A stretch of DNA of 64,000 nucleotides from positions 62,001-126,000 of the forward strand of contig JAHBYY010000002.1 of the NCBI GenBank assembly GCA_019635715.1, read 5' to 3'. The notes beneath the pieces were generated by a model, which searched no databases, was not told the origin of the DNA, and saw nothing but the letters and a program-made list of their open reading frames with translations. Made by a program: the position numbers and the translations under genes. This document shows, in pieces, positions 48,304-56,347 of this stretch (position 1 is its first letter; each line of letters starts with the position of its first letter). Origin of the DNA: Rhizobiaceae bacterium (GTDB lineage: Bacteria > Pseudomonadota > Alphaproteobacteria > Rhizobiales > Rhizobiaceae).

Positions 48304-48780
48304 TCAATCCTGCGCCGACGGCCCCATGAAGGCGGCGATCCATTCGCGAGGAAAGCGGCGCGGCCGTCCGGAGGCGCCGATGATCGCCGCCTCCACCTTC
48401 GCCCGCACCAGCAGCTCCTCGTTGCGCGTCAGGGTCTGCCGCATGACGATCCGCGCGCCCGAAATGCTGTCGGCGCGGGTGTCGACGGTCAGGATGTCGT
48501 CGATGCGGGCCGGCGCCACGAAATCGATCTCCATGCGCCGCACCACCCAGACGATGGCCTCACCGTGCTTGCCGGCTGCGAGCTCGGTGTGATGGACGCC
48601 GGCCAGCCGCAGGAAGTCGGAGCGGCCGCGCTCCAGGAATTCCAGATAGCGCGCGTGGTAGACGACGCCGGAGAAGTCGGTGTCGGCATAGTAGACGCGT
48701 GCGGCGAGGCGATGCCCGCCCTCCACCAGCGTTCCCGACAGCCCGGCTTCGAGCGCCGCCCGTTCACCATCATCGCGCAT
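48304..48780 (-). CDS. ybgC: Tol-Pal-associated acyl-CoA thioesterase
   Basis: This is a 158-residue hotdog-fold thioesterase. RVYYADTDFSGVVYHARYLEF carries the catalytic aspartate of the YbgC family, and ILTVDTRADSISGARIVMRQ follows. It hydrolyses short acyl-CoA or acts with ACP in envelope lipid metabolism. ATG 48780 is chosen because GGAAGG precedes it and relatives start similarly; the frame is open to 48846. It is upstream of tolQ, as is usual. Confidence 0.92.
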   Translation of the reverse strand: MRDDGERAALEAGLSGTLVEGGHRLAARVYYADTDFSGVVYHARYLEFLERGRSDFLRLAGVHHTELAAGKHGEAIVWVVRRMEIDFVAPARIDDILTVDTRADSISGARIVMRQTLTRNEELLVRAKVEAAIIGASGRPRRFPREWIAAFMGPSAQD

Positions 48781-48839
48781 CGGGCCTTCCCTTTCCCCGC
48801 CATTGCTGACACCAGTTCCCGCATCGGCGAGGCGATCGG

Positions 48840-50291
48840 ATGACACTGATGGGACGCTTGCACAAGGGCTGGCTCACGGCGGCACCTGGCAATTGGTTCA
48901 GCGAATTCACCCCCACCCCTAACCCCTCCCCACAAGGGGGAGGGGGTCGCTTCGACTGGCAGGTTGCACGACGGCGTCCCTGGCGCAACGCTGAGGCGAA
49001 CGCGGCCGGATCCCCCTCCGCCTTGTGGGGAGGGGCAAGGGGTGGGGGTGCATATCCGTGGAATCTGGTCTGCACGGCATTGATCGTGCTCGCCCTCTCG
49101 GCCCTCCCCGCACAGACGGCCAGCCTGTCGGTCAAGCGCGGCGTCAACCTCGACATCTGGACGACCTGGCCGCAGGAGGCGAGCTGGGGCGAGCCCGGCG
49201 TGCTCTCGCCCTATCCCGAATGGCGCAAGTTCCTGAAGGCATCCGATCTCGAGGCGCTGAAGGCGGACGGCTTCGACTTCCTGCGCATGCCGGTCGATCC
49301 CGCCCCCTGGCTGGTCGACAGCGCCGCCGGACAGGCCGACGATCTCTACGCCGCGGTCCGCGACTCGGCGCGCATGGTCAACGCCGCCGGCCTCAAGGTC
49401 ATCGTCGACCTGCATTCGATCCCCGCCGGCCCCGGCCGCTCGATCGGCACGCGCGAATTGATGGACGACACGGGCGCCTTCGACCGCTATGTCGACGTGC
49501 TGCGCGGCCTTGCGCGGGCGCTGTCGCAGGAGGATCCCTCCAAAGTCGCTCTCGAAGTCATGAACGAGCCGACGATGGGTTGCGAAGGCGCCGACGCCAA
49601 CATCTGGTCGGGCCGCCTGAAGCAGCTTTTCGCCGCGGCGCGGGCCTCCGCCACCCGCCTGACTCTGGTCCTGTCGGGCTCATGCTGGAGCAGCGCCGAG
49701 GGGCTGTCGGCCATCGATCCGGCGGATTTCCCCGACGACAATTTGATCTGGACTTTTCACAGCTACGATCCCTTCCTGCTGACCCACCAGGGCGCCACCT
49801 GGGCCGGCGACTTCATCCAGTACGTCACCGGCATTCCCTACCCGCCATATGCGGTGCCGCGCGCCGAGCTCGATGCCGCCATCGACCGGATCAAGGCGGT
49901 GATCGACGAGAACGCGCCTTGGACGCGGCGCAGCGGCATGAAGGCCTATCTGGACGAGCTGCTGGCCGGCATCGACACCAAGGAAAAGCTCGACGCCGCG
50001 ATGGAGAAGCCGTTCGCCACCGTCGACGCCTGGGCGAGGCGCCATGGCATCAGTCCGAACGACATCCTGCTCGGCGAGTTCGGCATGATCCGCCAGGAGT
50101 ACCAGAACCCGCACGTCGTGCCGGCGGCGCAGCGCGCCGCCTATTTCGGCGACATGATCGGCCATGCCGAACGGCACGGCTATGCCTGGTCGGCCTGGGG
50201 TTTTGGCGGCGCCTTCGGGGTGGTGCAGGAGTTCGAGGGCCGGCCGGCCGAGCCGGATGTGCTGGATATAGTACGCGGACTGACAAAGTAG
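48840..50291 (+). CDS. Glycoside hydrolase family 5 (cellulase-like) protein
   Basis: This is a 483-residue frame. From about residue 75 it has a signal-peptide-like helix (NLVCTALIVLALSALPAQTA) and then a GH5 TIM barrel: RGVNLDIWTTWPQEASWGEP, FDFLRMPVDPAPWL, the acid/base in LEVMNEPTMG and the nucleophile in ILLGEFGMI. It would cleave beta-1,4 or similar glucans in the periplasm or outside the cell. The first 70 residues are encoded largely by a repeat element, so the real start may be this ATG or a downstream TTG 49080 or GTG 49086. Confidence 0.82.
   Translation: MTLMGRLHKGWLTAAPGNWFSEFTPTPNPSPQGGGGRFDWQVARRRPWRNAEANAAGSPSALWGGARGGGAYPWNLVCTALIVLALSALPAQTASLSVKRGVNLDIWTTWPQEASWGEPGVLSPYPEWRKFLKASDLEALKADGFDFLRMPVDPAPWLVDSAAGQADDLYAAVRDSARMVNAAGLKVIVDLHSIPAGPGRSIGTRELMDDTGAFDRYVDVLRGLARALSQEDPSKVALEVMNEPTMGCEGADANIWSGRLKQLFAAARASATRLTLVLSGSCWSSAEGLSAIDPADFPDDNLIWTFHSYDPFLLTHQGATWAGDFIQYVTGIPYPPYAVPRAELDAAIDRIKAVIDENAPWTRRSGMKAYLDELLAGIDTKEKLDAAMEKPFATVDAWARRHGISPNDILLGEFGMIRQEYQNPHVVPAAQRAAYFGDMIGHAERHGYAWSAWGFGGAFGVVQEFEGRPAEPDVLDIVRGLTK
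48908..49050. repeat. Paired inverted repeat inside the GH5 gene 5' end
   Basis: Arms at 48908-48932 and 49026-49050 match at 23 of 25 positions in inverted orientation (CACCCCCACCCCT core) and carry CCACAAGG hairpins. The element stays in frame with no stop and encodes PTPNPSPQGGG and related peptides. It is the same family as the element at 38763. Confidence 0.8.
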
Positions 50292-50365
50292 AGCAGATAC
50301 TCAACTCTCTCGTGGCTGCCGAGATAGCAGCGCCAGACGATTGACCTTCTGCCGACGAAGCATCA

Positions 50366-51292
50366 ATGATGGCGGCGCTTTACACTCTTGTGGGAGCGTC
50401 GCTTGAAATGGATTTCAAGTTCCTGGAAGTCGTCGGGATCAATGGCTTCTCATTCGCATTGATTGTCGCCGTCCTTGGTTTCTTTTGGAAGGCCGACGAA
50501 GCGCTCAGCACTTCGTTTCGAAACGACCTGAGTCGCGCGATCATTGACACAAATATACCAAGCGACAGAAATATCTGGCTGGATCGCATAAAAGGCATTT
50601 CTGACGCCCTTCTCGGCAGGGAAACCTTCGAAAGAAAATCGTTCGTAAGAATTTTTATATTTTCATCATTAATATTCTTAATATCTTCAACTTTAATTCT
50701 TAAGGCAAATGATGCACTTACATACAGAACTATTATATTAGTTTTAGTAATGTATGCTTTTGTCGGAATTCCGTCAATATTGTCTATGGCGACAATTATT
50801 TCTAGTATTATAAGAATTCTATTTTACCATGTAGTAAAGGGTGGAAATTCGGCTGCATATTTTATCCTCGGATTGCTGTCTTCCTGGGCGATTATGCAGG
50901 TATATCAGATCATCGTCATCGCCATCGTTGTCGCAACAAACTACTTTACAGGATTTCTTGATTCAAGATCGTTTGGAGACTTCTCAAGATTTTTGCTCGA
51001 TCATTTTACTTGGAATGGACAGTCGATCGATGAGATGGAAAAGGATGATTTTCTATTTGCGGTCTACTCGTTTACCTCCATCCCGATTTTGGCGATATGT
51101 CTGCTTCCGAGCCTGATTATCCTGATGTCAGGAATTGGCCTTCTGCTGACAAAATGGGCATCTGGCCTGAACAGAACCAAGGCAACGTTGAGCTACGTAT
51201 TGCCCGTCGATGAAAGGCCTATCCGGGCGATCGGCATTGTCGTTTCTGCGGCGATGTCGATTGTCGCAATGATTTTATGGCTGATTCCCTGA
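50366..51292 (+). CDS. AT-rich orphan multi-pass membrane protein
   Basis: This is a 308-residue protein with about six to seven hydrophobic helices: FSFALIVAVLGFFW, IFIFSSLIFLISSTLIL, TIILVLVMYAFVGIPSILSM, YFILGLLSSWAIMQVYQIIV, SIPILAICLLPSLIILMSGI, and the C-terminal IGIVVSAAMSIVAMILWLIP. No family is recognised. The base composition (long A/T runs, many ATT/ATA/TTA codons at 50640-50880) is very unlike all flanking genes, so recent transfer is likely. It lies between GH5 and ruvB, which normally adjoins tol-pal in Rhizobiales. Confidence 0.75.
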   Translation: MMAALYTLVGASLEMDFKFLEVVGINGFSFALIVAVLGFFWKADEALSTSFRNDLSRAIIDTNIPSDRNIWLDRIKGISDALLGRETFERKSFVRIFIFSSLIFLISSTLILKANDALTYRTIILVLVMYAFVGIPSILSMATIISSIIRILFYHVVKGGNSAAYFILGLLSSWAIMQVYQIIVIAIVVATNYFTGFLDSRSFGDFSRFLLDHFTWNGQSIDEMEKDDFLFAVYSFTSIPILAICLLPSLIILMSGIGLLLTKWASGLNRTKATLSYVLPVDERPIRAIGIVVSAAMSIVAMILWLIP

Positions 51293-51299
51293 CAGAACC

Positions 51300-52337
51300 T
51301 CACTCCTCCAGGAACAGGTTGATCTGCTGCTGCGCCAGGTCGCGCGGCGCTTCCAGCCCGAGATGCCGCCAGGCATTGGCGGTGAGCACGCGGCCGCGCG
51401 GCGTGCGCTGGATAAAACCCTGCTGGATCAGATAGGGCTCGATGATGTCCTCGATGGCGTCGCGCGGCTCCGACAGGCCGGCCGCGATGGTTTCGATGCC
51501 GACCGGGCCGCCGCCGAAATTGTTGGCGATCATGGTGAGGTAGCGCCGGTCGAGCTGGTCGAGCCCGAGCGAATCGACCTCCAGCCGGCTGAGTGCCGCG
51601 TCGGCGATCTGCCGCGTCACGGTCTCGGCTTCGGCGACGCTGGCGAAGTCGCGCACTCGCCGGAGCAGCCGCCCGGCGATGCGCGGCGTCCCGCGGGCGC
51701 GCCGCGCGATCTCCAGCGCCCCTTCGTCGTTCATCGGCAGCGACAGGATGCGCGCGCCGCGCCGCACGATCAGTTCCAGCTCCTCGACCGTGTAGAAATT
51801 GAGCCGCACCGGAATGCCGAAGCGGTCGCGCAGCGGGTTGGTCAGCAGGCCGAGCCGCGTCGTCGCCGCGACCAGCGTGAACTTGGCAAGCTCGATCTTC
51901 ACCGAGCGCGCCGCCGGTCCCTCGCCGATGATCAGGTCGAGCTGGAAATCCTCCATCGCCGGATAGAGGATTTCCTCGACCTGCGGGCTGAGGCGGTGGA
52001 TCTCGTCGATGAACAGCACGTCGCGCTCCTCGAGATTGGTGAGGAGTGCGGCCAGGTCACCCGCCTTGGCGATGACCGGGCCCGAGGTCGAGCGGAAGTT
52101 GACGCCGAGCTCGCGCGCCATGATCTGCGCCAGCGTCGTCTTGCCGAGGCCCGGCGGGCCGACGAACAGCACATGATCCAGCGACTCGCCGCGCCCCTTG
52201 GCGGCGTCGATGAACACTTTGAGGTTGGCGCGCGCCGCCGCCTGGCCGACGAACTCGTCCAGCCGCTGCGGGCGCAGCGTGGCATCCGCGTCCTCGCCGC
52301 GCTTCTCCGGGGTGATCAGGCGGGAAGGCTGGCTCAC
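51300..52337 (-). CDS. ruvB: Holliday junction branch migration ATPase RuvB
   Basis: This is a 345-residue AAA+ motor. Walker A is [13 protein letters not shown], Walker [10 protein letters not shown], sensor 1 LVAATTRLG, and arginine finger region [10 protein letters not shown]-terminal winged helix spans about residues 270-340. The start is taken as GTG 52337 (encodes [13 protein letters not shown]) with GAAGG upstream, matching the usual N-terminus. RuvB drives branch migration with RuvA. It is separated from ruvA here by a toxin-antitoxin pair. Confidence 0.96.
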   Translation of the reverse strand: MSQPSRLITPEKRGEDADATLRPQRLDEFVGQAAARANLKVFIDAAKGRGESLDHVLFVGPPGLGKTTLAQIMARELGVNFRSTSGPVIAKAGDLAALLTNLEERDVLFIDEIHRLSPQVEEILYPAMEDFQLDLIIGEGPAARSVKIELAKFTLVAATTRLGLLTNPLRDRFGIPVRLNFYTVEELELIVRRGARILSLPMNDEGALEIARRARGTPRIAGRLLRRVRDFASVAEAETVTRQIADAALSRLEVDSLGLDQLDRRYLTMIANNFGGGPVGIETIAAGLSEPRDAIEDIIEPYLIQQGFIQRTPRGRVLTANAWRHLGLEAPRDLAQQQINLFLEE

Positions 52338-52439
52338 GCGCCTTCGCCCCTCGATCGCATCACCTCGGCCGAGATTCGGCATTTCTGTTGCAAAGGCGGA
52401 AGAACGATAGTGACCTTTAAGCTCATAAATTGCCCGCCT

Positions 52440-52832
52440 CTACGACAGCAGTTCCATTCCGGCGACCGCTTTGGCTGCACCTTGGTCGAACGTGACCGTG
52501 GATGAACAACCGGCACGCCTGGCGCAATAGGAGACAAGATGATCGGCAAGCTCTCCACGGACAGCATTCGTAACAATCGCGGACACCTGGCTTTCGTCTT
52601 CGAACGCGAGCTCTTTTGTCTCCATGAGAGTGACAACAAGTGACCGTATCTCGCTGCGGCTTCGGCCATAGCGCTGACGCAGGGTCCATACGAATTCGAC
52701 GAGCACGATGAGGCTGATGAAGGCGGGATCATCAGCAGATCGAGAATTGAGGAATGAACTCGCCTTGGCAAACTGATCCTCGTCATCGCGCGTGACGAAT
52801 CGAAGGAGTATGTTGGTGTCGAGGGCCTTCAC
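52440..52832 (-). CDS. vapC: PIN-domain toxin, VapC family
   Basis: This is a 130-residue PIN-domain ribonuclease. Acidic metal ligands lie in ALDTNILLRF, VEFVWTL and the C-terminal VTFDQGAAK. GTG 52832 overlaps the antitoxin stop (GTGA), which indicates translational coupling; an alternative ATG is at 52859. VapC toxins cleave tRNA or rRNA. It follows the antitoxin in the standard order. Confidence 0.85.
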   Translation of the reverse strand: MKALDTNILLRFVTRDDEDQFAKASSFLNSRSADDPAFISLIVLVEFVWTLRQRYGRSRSEIRSLVVTLMETKELAFEDESQVSAIVTNAVRGELADHLVSYCARRAGCSSTVTFDQGAAKAVAGMELLS

Positions 52833-53122
52833 ACCTTCTTCCCGTGCGCTTCGTTCCATTCTCGAACTATTCTTTGGTCGTCCTCGGCAAGAGCCTCACC
52901 GATCGCCTGGTCCAAATCTTCAAGGGTCGCGCCAGCCCCGATCGTCGGCACACCCAAGATGCCTGCGAGATCAGCAATGGTTCTGTTCTTCGGCCTTGCG
53001 ACCAGCTCGCCGTCGCGAACCGAGATGTGGAGCTGCGTGCCCGTCGCAAGCTTCAGCTCATCCCGGACATCCTTCGGGATGGTAAGCTGTCCTTTCGAGG
53101 ACATGGTCGCAATGTATCCCAT
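52829..53122 (-). CDS. vapB: AbrB/MazE-type antitoxin, VapB family
   Basis: This is a 97-residue protein. The N-terminal AbrB/SpoVT swapped-hairpin domain reads ATMSSKGQLTIPKDVRDELK then GTQLHISVRDGELV. The C-terminal half (ATLEDLDQAIGEALAEDDQR) would wrap the toxin. GGGAG 7 nt before ATG 53122 decides the start. A perfect inverted repeat lies just upstream and is the probable autoregulatory operator. Confidence 0.87.
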   Translation of the reverse strand: MGYIATMSSKGQLTIPKDVRDELKLATGTQLHISVRDGELVARPKNRTIADLAGILGVPTIGAGATLEDLDQAIGEALAEDDQRIVREWNEAHGKKV

Positions 53123-53139
53123 GGTCCGACTCCCGCGAA

Positions 53140-53171
53140 CTTTCCTTACTTCTGGAAGATAGTAAGGAAAG
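53140..53171. promoter_or_regulatory. Perfect inverted repeat upstream of vapB, probable operator
   Basis: CTTTCCTTACT (53140-53150) and AGTAAGGAAAG (53161-53171) are exact complements with a 10-bp spacer, 18 bp from the vapB start. An AbrB-type dimer is expected to bind such a site. Confidence 0.65.
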
Positions 53172-53186
53172 TCGCCCATCGCAATC

Positions 53187-53804
53187 CTATCGCGCCAGTT
53201 CCTTCAGCCCGAGCCGGATGAGCCTGGCGGAATCCGCGCCCTCTCCGGCGGCCTTCAACGCCGCGGCGACCGCGTTGGCTGCGATGTCGCGCGAATAGCC
53301 GAGATTGGTCAGGGCCGAGACCGCGTCGACCACCGGGGTCGGCGCGACGCCCTCGCCGAGTTCCTGTTTGAGCCCGATGGTTCCGGATGCGGCGCCCGCG
53401 AAGGCCGGCGCCTTCGCCTTAAGTTCGGTGACGATGCGCTCCGCCACCTTCTTGCCGACGCCCGGCGCCCGGCTGACGGTGGCGATGTCGCGCAGCGCGA
53501 TGGCGTTGGCCAGATCGGCGGTGTCGAGCGTCGACAGAACCGCCAGCGCCACCTTGGCGCCGACGCCCTGCACGCTCTGCAAAAGCCGGAACCACTCGCG
53601 CTCCAGCGGCGTGCGGAAGCCGTAGAGCCGGATCATGTCCTCGCGCACATAGGTCTCGATGTGCAGCATCACCGCCTCGCCACCTCCCGACAACGCGGCC
53701 AGGGTGCGCGTCGAGCAATGCGCCACATAGCCGACGCCGTGCACATCGACCACGCAGTGATCCTCGCCGATCTCGTCGATGACGCCCTTCAGCTTGCCGA
53801 TCAT
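53187..53804 (-). CDS. ruvA: Holliday junction branch migration protein RuvA
   Basis: This 205-residue protein has an N-terminal OB-fold ([28 protein letters not shown]). Two helix-hairpin-helix motifs follow ([14 protein letters not shown] and [13 protein letters not shown]). The C-terminal RuvB-binding domain (about 150-205) ends [13 protein letters not shown]. It tetramerises on the junction and recruits RuvB. It is downstream of ruvC on the same strand. Confidence 0.96.
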   Translation of the reverse strand: MIGKLKGVIDEIGEDHCVVDVHGVGYVAHCSTRTLAALSGGGEAVMLHIETYVREDMIRLYGFRTPLEREWFRLLQSVQGVGAKVALAVLSTLDTADLANAIALRDIATVSRAPGVGKKVAERIVTELKAKAPAFAGAASGTIGLKQELGEGVAPTPVVDAVSALTNLGYSRDIAANAVAAALKAAGEGADSARLIRLGLKELAR

Positions 53805-53888
53805 CCGCGTCCGCCTTGGCCACCCGGCCGCCCCGTGACCGGCACATCCGCTCTAGGGTGATTGCCGGAACAAGTCAAGAACATCGCA

Positions 53889-54398
53889 TCAGGAAGCCGC
53901 GGCGATCCGCGCCGGCGCGCTGGTCCGGTGGTGGGCATGGCAGATGGCGATCGCCAGCGCGTCGGCGGCGTCGTCGCCCTCGAAGGTGGCGCGCGGCATC
54001 AGCACCTTGACCATCATCTGGATCTGCGCCTTCTCGCCGTGGCCGACGCCGATCACCGCCTTCTTCACGGCATTCGGCGAATATTCGGCGACGCGCAGCC
54101 CGGCGCGCGCCGGCACCAGCATGGCGATGCCGCGCGCCTGTCCGAGCTTAAGCGTCGCCGTCGCATCGCGGTTGACGAAGGTCTGCTCGACCGCCGCCTC
54201 CTCCGGCCGGTGCTGGTCGAGCACGGCGAGCAGGCCGTCATGCAACTGGCAGAGCCGCGTCGCCAGCGCCGCCTTGTCATCGGACTTGACGGTTCCGGAG
54301 GCGATGAAGCGCAGCGTGCTGCCGCTGACGTCGATGACGCCCCATCCGGTGCGCCTGAGGCCGGGGTCGATGCCGATGATGCGAATCGTCTGCTGCAT
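53889..54398 (-). CDS. ruvC: Crossover junction endodeoxyribonuclease RuvC
   Basis: This is a 169-residue Holliday junction resolvase. The RNase H-like catalytic acids are visible in [22 protein letters not shown] and [14 protein letters not shown]. It resolves junctions processed by RuvAB. It is 84 bp upstream of ruvA, with ordinary spacing. Confidence 0.96.
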   Translation of the reverse strand: MQQTIRIIGIDPGLRRTGWGVIDVSGSTLRFIASGTVKSDDKAALATRLCQLHDGLLAVLDQHRPEEAAVEQTFVNRDATATLKLGQARGIAMLVPARAGLRVAEYSPNAVKKAVIGVGHGEKAQIQMMVKVLMPRATFEGDDAADALAIAICHAHHRTSAPARIAAAS

Positions 54399-54458
54399 CC
54401 GCGCAGCCTATCGCATGCCGCGGCCGAATTGCGCAGCCTGCGTCGGGACGTGTCGGGC

Positions 54459-54989
54459 TCAGCCGCGCGCGAACGCCGTGTTGAGCAGCGAGATCTGGTC
54501 CGACACCGGGTTGGACCGCTGAGCGCCGCTCGAGCCGGAGCCGCCCGCGCCATAGATTTCGTCGTCCATGCGCCGCACCAGCCCCTGCAGGCTGAGCGAC
54601 CGGTGGATGAGATCGAGGAAGGCCGGCGGCATCTCCGACCAGCCCGGCGCCTCCGTCGGCGCCGACGGCGTGTCGAGCTTGACCTTCGATTTCTCCGAGG
54701 CGACCTGGTCGCGGGTCATCTCGCCCGAATTGGCGGCGCGCTGCAGCAGCAGCCAGGAGGCGACCTGCATCAGCCGCGTCGTCAGGCGCATCGATTCGGC
54801 GGCGTACAGCGTGGCCGCCAGCCGCGACAGCGCCTTCGCTTCGGCGCGTCCCGGCCCGTCGAGATATTCTGCGGCCTGCTCCACCAGGCTCATGCCTTCG
54901 TTGTAGAGCGGCTTGAACGATTCCGAGAAGACGCGCCGCTCCGCCAGACGGATCGGCTGTCCGATCGACACAGGCGCCTCACCCTTCAT
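54459..54989 (-). CDS. rcdA: DUF1465 family protein, RcdA-like regulator of CtrA degradation
   Basis: This is a 176-residue helical protein of the DUF1465 family, to which Caulobacter RcdA belongs. FSESFKPLYNEGMSLVEQAA, EAKALSRLAATLYAAESMRL, TTRLMQVASWLLLQRA and the flexible C-terminus are typical. RcdA is an adaptor that helps deliver CtrA and other substrates to ClpXP. ATG 54989 is preferred within a frame open to 55073. A TTAA-N7-TTAA box 123 bp upstream suggests CtrA control. Confidence 0.85.
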   Translation of the reverse strand: MKGEAPVSIGQPIRLAERRVFSESFKPLYNEGMSLVEQAAEYLDGPGRAEAKALSRLAATLYAAESMRLTTRLMQVASWLLLQRAANSGEMTRDQVASEKSKVKLDTPSAPTEAPGWSEMPPAFLDLIHRSLSLQGLVRRMDDEIYGAGGSGSSGAQRSNPVSDQISLLNTAFARG

Positions 54990-55111
54990 CGAAACCCCCG
55001 ACTGACGCGACTCTTCCCGCCCCCTCGCTCCTTCCGGAGCGACTGAACGCGGGAATGTCCTTGACCTACCCAAGGATGCGCCCGCACCCCGACGAAGGCA
55101 AGCACATGTTT

Positions 55112-55126
55112 AACGGAAGGTTAATG
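55112..55126 (-). promoter_or_regulatory. CtrA-type box TTAA-N7-TTAA upstream of rcdA
   Basis: TTAA (55112-55115) and TTAA (55123-55126), separated by exactly 7 bp, match the CtrA consensus. The site is 123 bp upstream of the rcdA start and downstream of the candidate sRNA terminator. Confidence 0.55.
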
Positions 55127-55150
55127 ACCCGTCGGCGCCGGCGCGCAGGC

Positions 55151-55177
55151 AAAAAAAGAGCCGCGGGAACGCGGCTC
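55151..55177 (-). terminator. Strong rho-independent terminator
   Basis: GAGCCGCG / CGCGGCTC form an 8-bp stem with a GAAC-type tetraloop (55158-55177), followed on the minus strand by seven U residues (55157-55151). Confidence 0.85.
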
Positions 55178-55250
55178 TCGGGAGTTAACAGGGAGGCGTC
55201 AAACGAAGTGGCTCCAACCACTCGGTAAGAATCCAGAAGACTGGATGCCT
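55151..55250 (-). ncRNA. Candidate trans-acting sRNA with CCUCCC loop motif
   Basis: On the minus strand, two perfect hairpins (ATCCAG/CTGGAT at 55231-55246, AGTGG/CCACT at 55207-55222) precede an unpaired stretch containing CCTCCC (55191-55197) and a strong rho-independent terminator. The anti-Shine-Dalgarno-like CCUCC motif in an accessible region is typical of rhizobial trans-sRNAs. No ORF explains the terminator. A near-consensus CtrA box lies just upstream, at 55270-55284. The 5' end is estimated. Confidence 0.5.
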
Positions 55251-55269
55251 CAAGAATCGCGCGTAAACC

Positions 55270-55284
55270 TTAATGAAAGGTTAC
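55270..55284 (-). promoter_or_regulatory. Near-consensus CtrA box TTAA-N7-TTAC
   Basis: One mismatch from TTAA-N7-TTAA. It lies about 20-35 bp upstream of the estimated start of the candidate sRNA, where CtrA boxes overlap the -35 region of activated promoters. Confidence 0.4.
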
Positions 55285-55307
55285 CGCGACGGCGATTTCT
55301 TGAGCGA

Positions 55308-55724
55308 TCACCGGAGGACCGTCCCGTCGCGCCCCGCGCCGGCCCGCGCCGGAGCCCAGATCGCCCGCAGCGCGATGATCGCGAACAGGCCGAACACGGC
55401 ATAGAAGCCTATGGACGAGATCGCCACGACCGGCTCGATCGCGGCATTGCCGGCCAGCAGGAAGAACAGGCCGACCAGCAGGCCGATGCCGCTGGCCGCG
55501 CTCAGCCAGAAATGCACCTGTGCCAGCCGCGACTGTGCCGCCGACGGCAGGAGGTGATAGAAGAAGGCGAACACCGCCGACATCAGCCAGCCGGCCGTCA
55601 TCGTGTGGGCATGGACCGGCATCTGGCCGTGGTCCTGGCTGATCGACATGGCGAGCCCCAGCGCCATGCCGGCCAGGGCATAGACCACCGCCAGCGTGAA
55701 AAACTGTCTTGCAACGCCTTGCAT
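55308..55724 (-). CDS. Small four-helix membrane protein, haem-copper oxidase subunit I-like
   Basis: This is a 138-residue protein with four hydrophobic helices: FFTLAVVYALAGMALGLAMS, HAHTMTAGWLMSAVFAFFYH, LSAASGIGLLVGLFFLLAG, and AISSIGFYAVFGLFAIIALR. The HAH with following GW and YHLLP resembles the haem-ligand region of NorB/CcoN-type subunits, but at about a quarter of the length. AAGGA 7 nt before ATG 55724 decides the start. It may bind haem or serve as a redox or assembly factor. The function is unknown. Confidence 0.75.
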   Translation of the reverse strand: MQGVARQFFTLAVVYALAGMALGLAMSISQDHGQMPVHAHTMTAGWLMSAVFAFFYHLLPSAAQSRLAQVHFWLSAASGIGLLVGLFFLLAGNAAIEPVVAISSIGFYAVFGLFAIIALRAIWAPARAGAGRDGTVLR

Positions 55725-56347
55725 TGCCGTTTCCTTTCGGATGCGAGGCGGGGGCAGCCTGCCGCCGCGCCTCGCAAGGCCGGGATGCGAAGATCCGGGA
55801 AGGCGGGCGGCCATGCCGATCGCTCTGGGGAGTAGTTTGGATGCGGTCGCCAGACCGCCCGCCCGGCGCCGCGTCGGGCCACCCGCTCCACATCGAGCGG
55901 GGAGCAGGTCCCACCAGCGGGGGCCACCTTCTCCCCCTTGCCGGCGCGCCGGTCCCTCACCACGCAATCACCGTCATGACCGGTGTTTCCGGCGGAAGGG
56001 ACGGGGGAGTATGGGCAAGGATCGGAGGGCGGGGAGAGATTTGGTCGGGAGATTGCGGATGGAAGGGTGCAAGAGATTGAAAAGGTTGGGGACGTGAGCA
56101 GCGGAGCGAGGCTGTCTGTCCCCATCCCGATTTCGCTGGAAGCGGCCTGTCCGGGGCAGTCGCATCTGGCGACGGGCGAGAATGTGGCGTCCGTTCCGGA
56201 ACGTCGAAGAGGTTCGCAGTGGGCGGCATCGCCGACACGTGCCATTGCGGAGTCGCGGATTGAATACCGGCTCGCGCTTGCAGCGCTCCCTTGGCCGGAA
56301 TGACGCGCCTATCGGAGCCGCGGTTGCCCTCCGGCTTGCCGAACGGC
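55725..56347. other. Intergenic region without a credible gene
   Basis: All frames here give low-complexity Arg/Pro/Ser-rich translations typical of shadow reading. The stretch 56100-56240 yields on the minus strand a peptide beginning MSAMPPTANLFDVPER, resembling the decayed repeat-encoded peptides seen in many Rhizobiales intergenic regions. No promoter or RNA is obvious. Confidence 0.5.

Noticed and set aside
55983..56303. 106-codon plus-strand frame in the gap before the SIR2-STAND gene
   Set aside because: No ribosome binding site of note, no family resemblance, and the opposite strand reads as a decayed repeat peptide.
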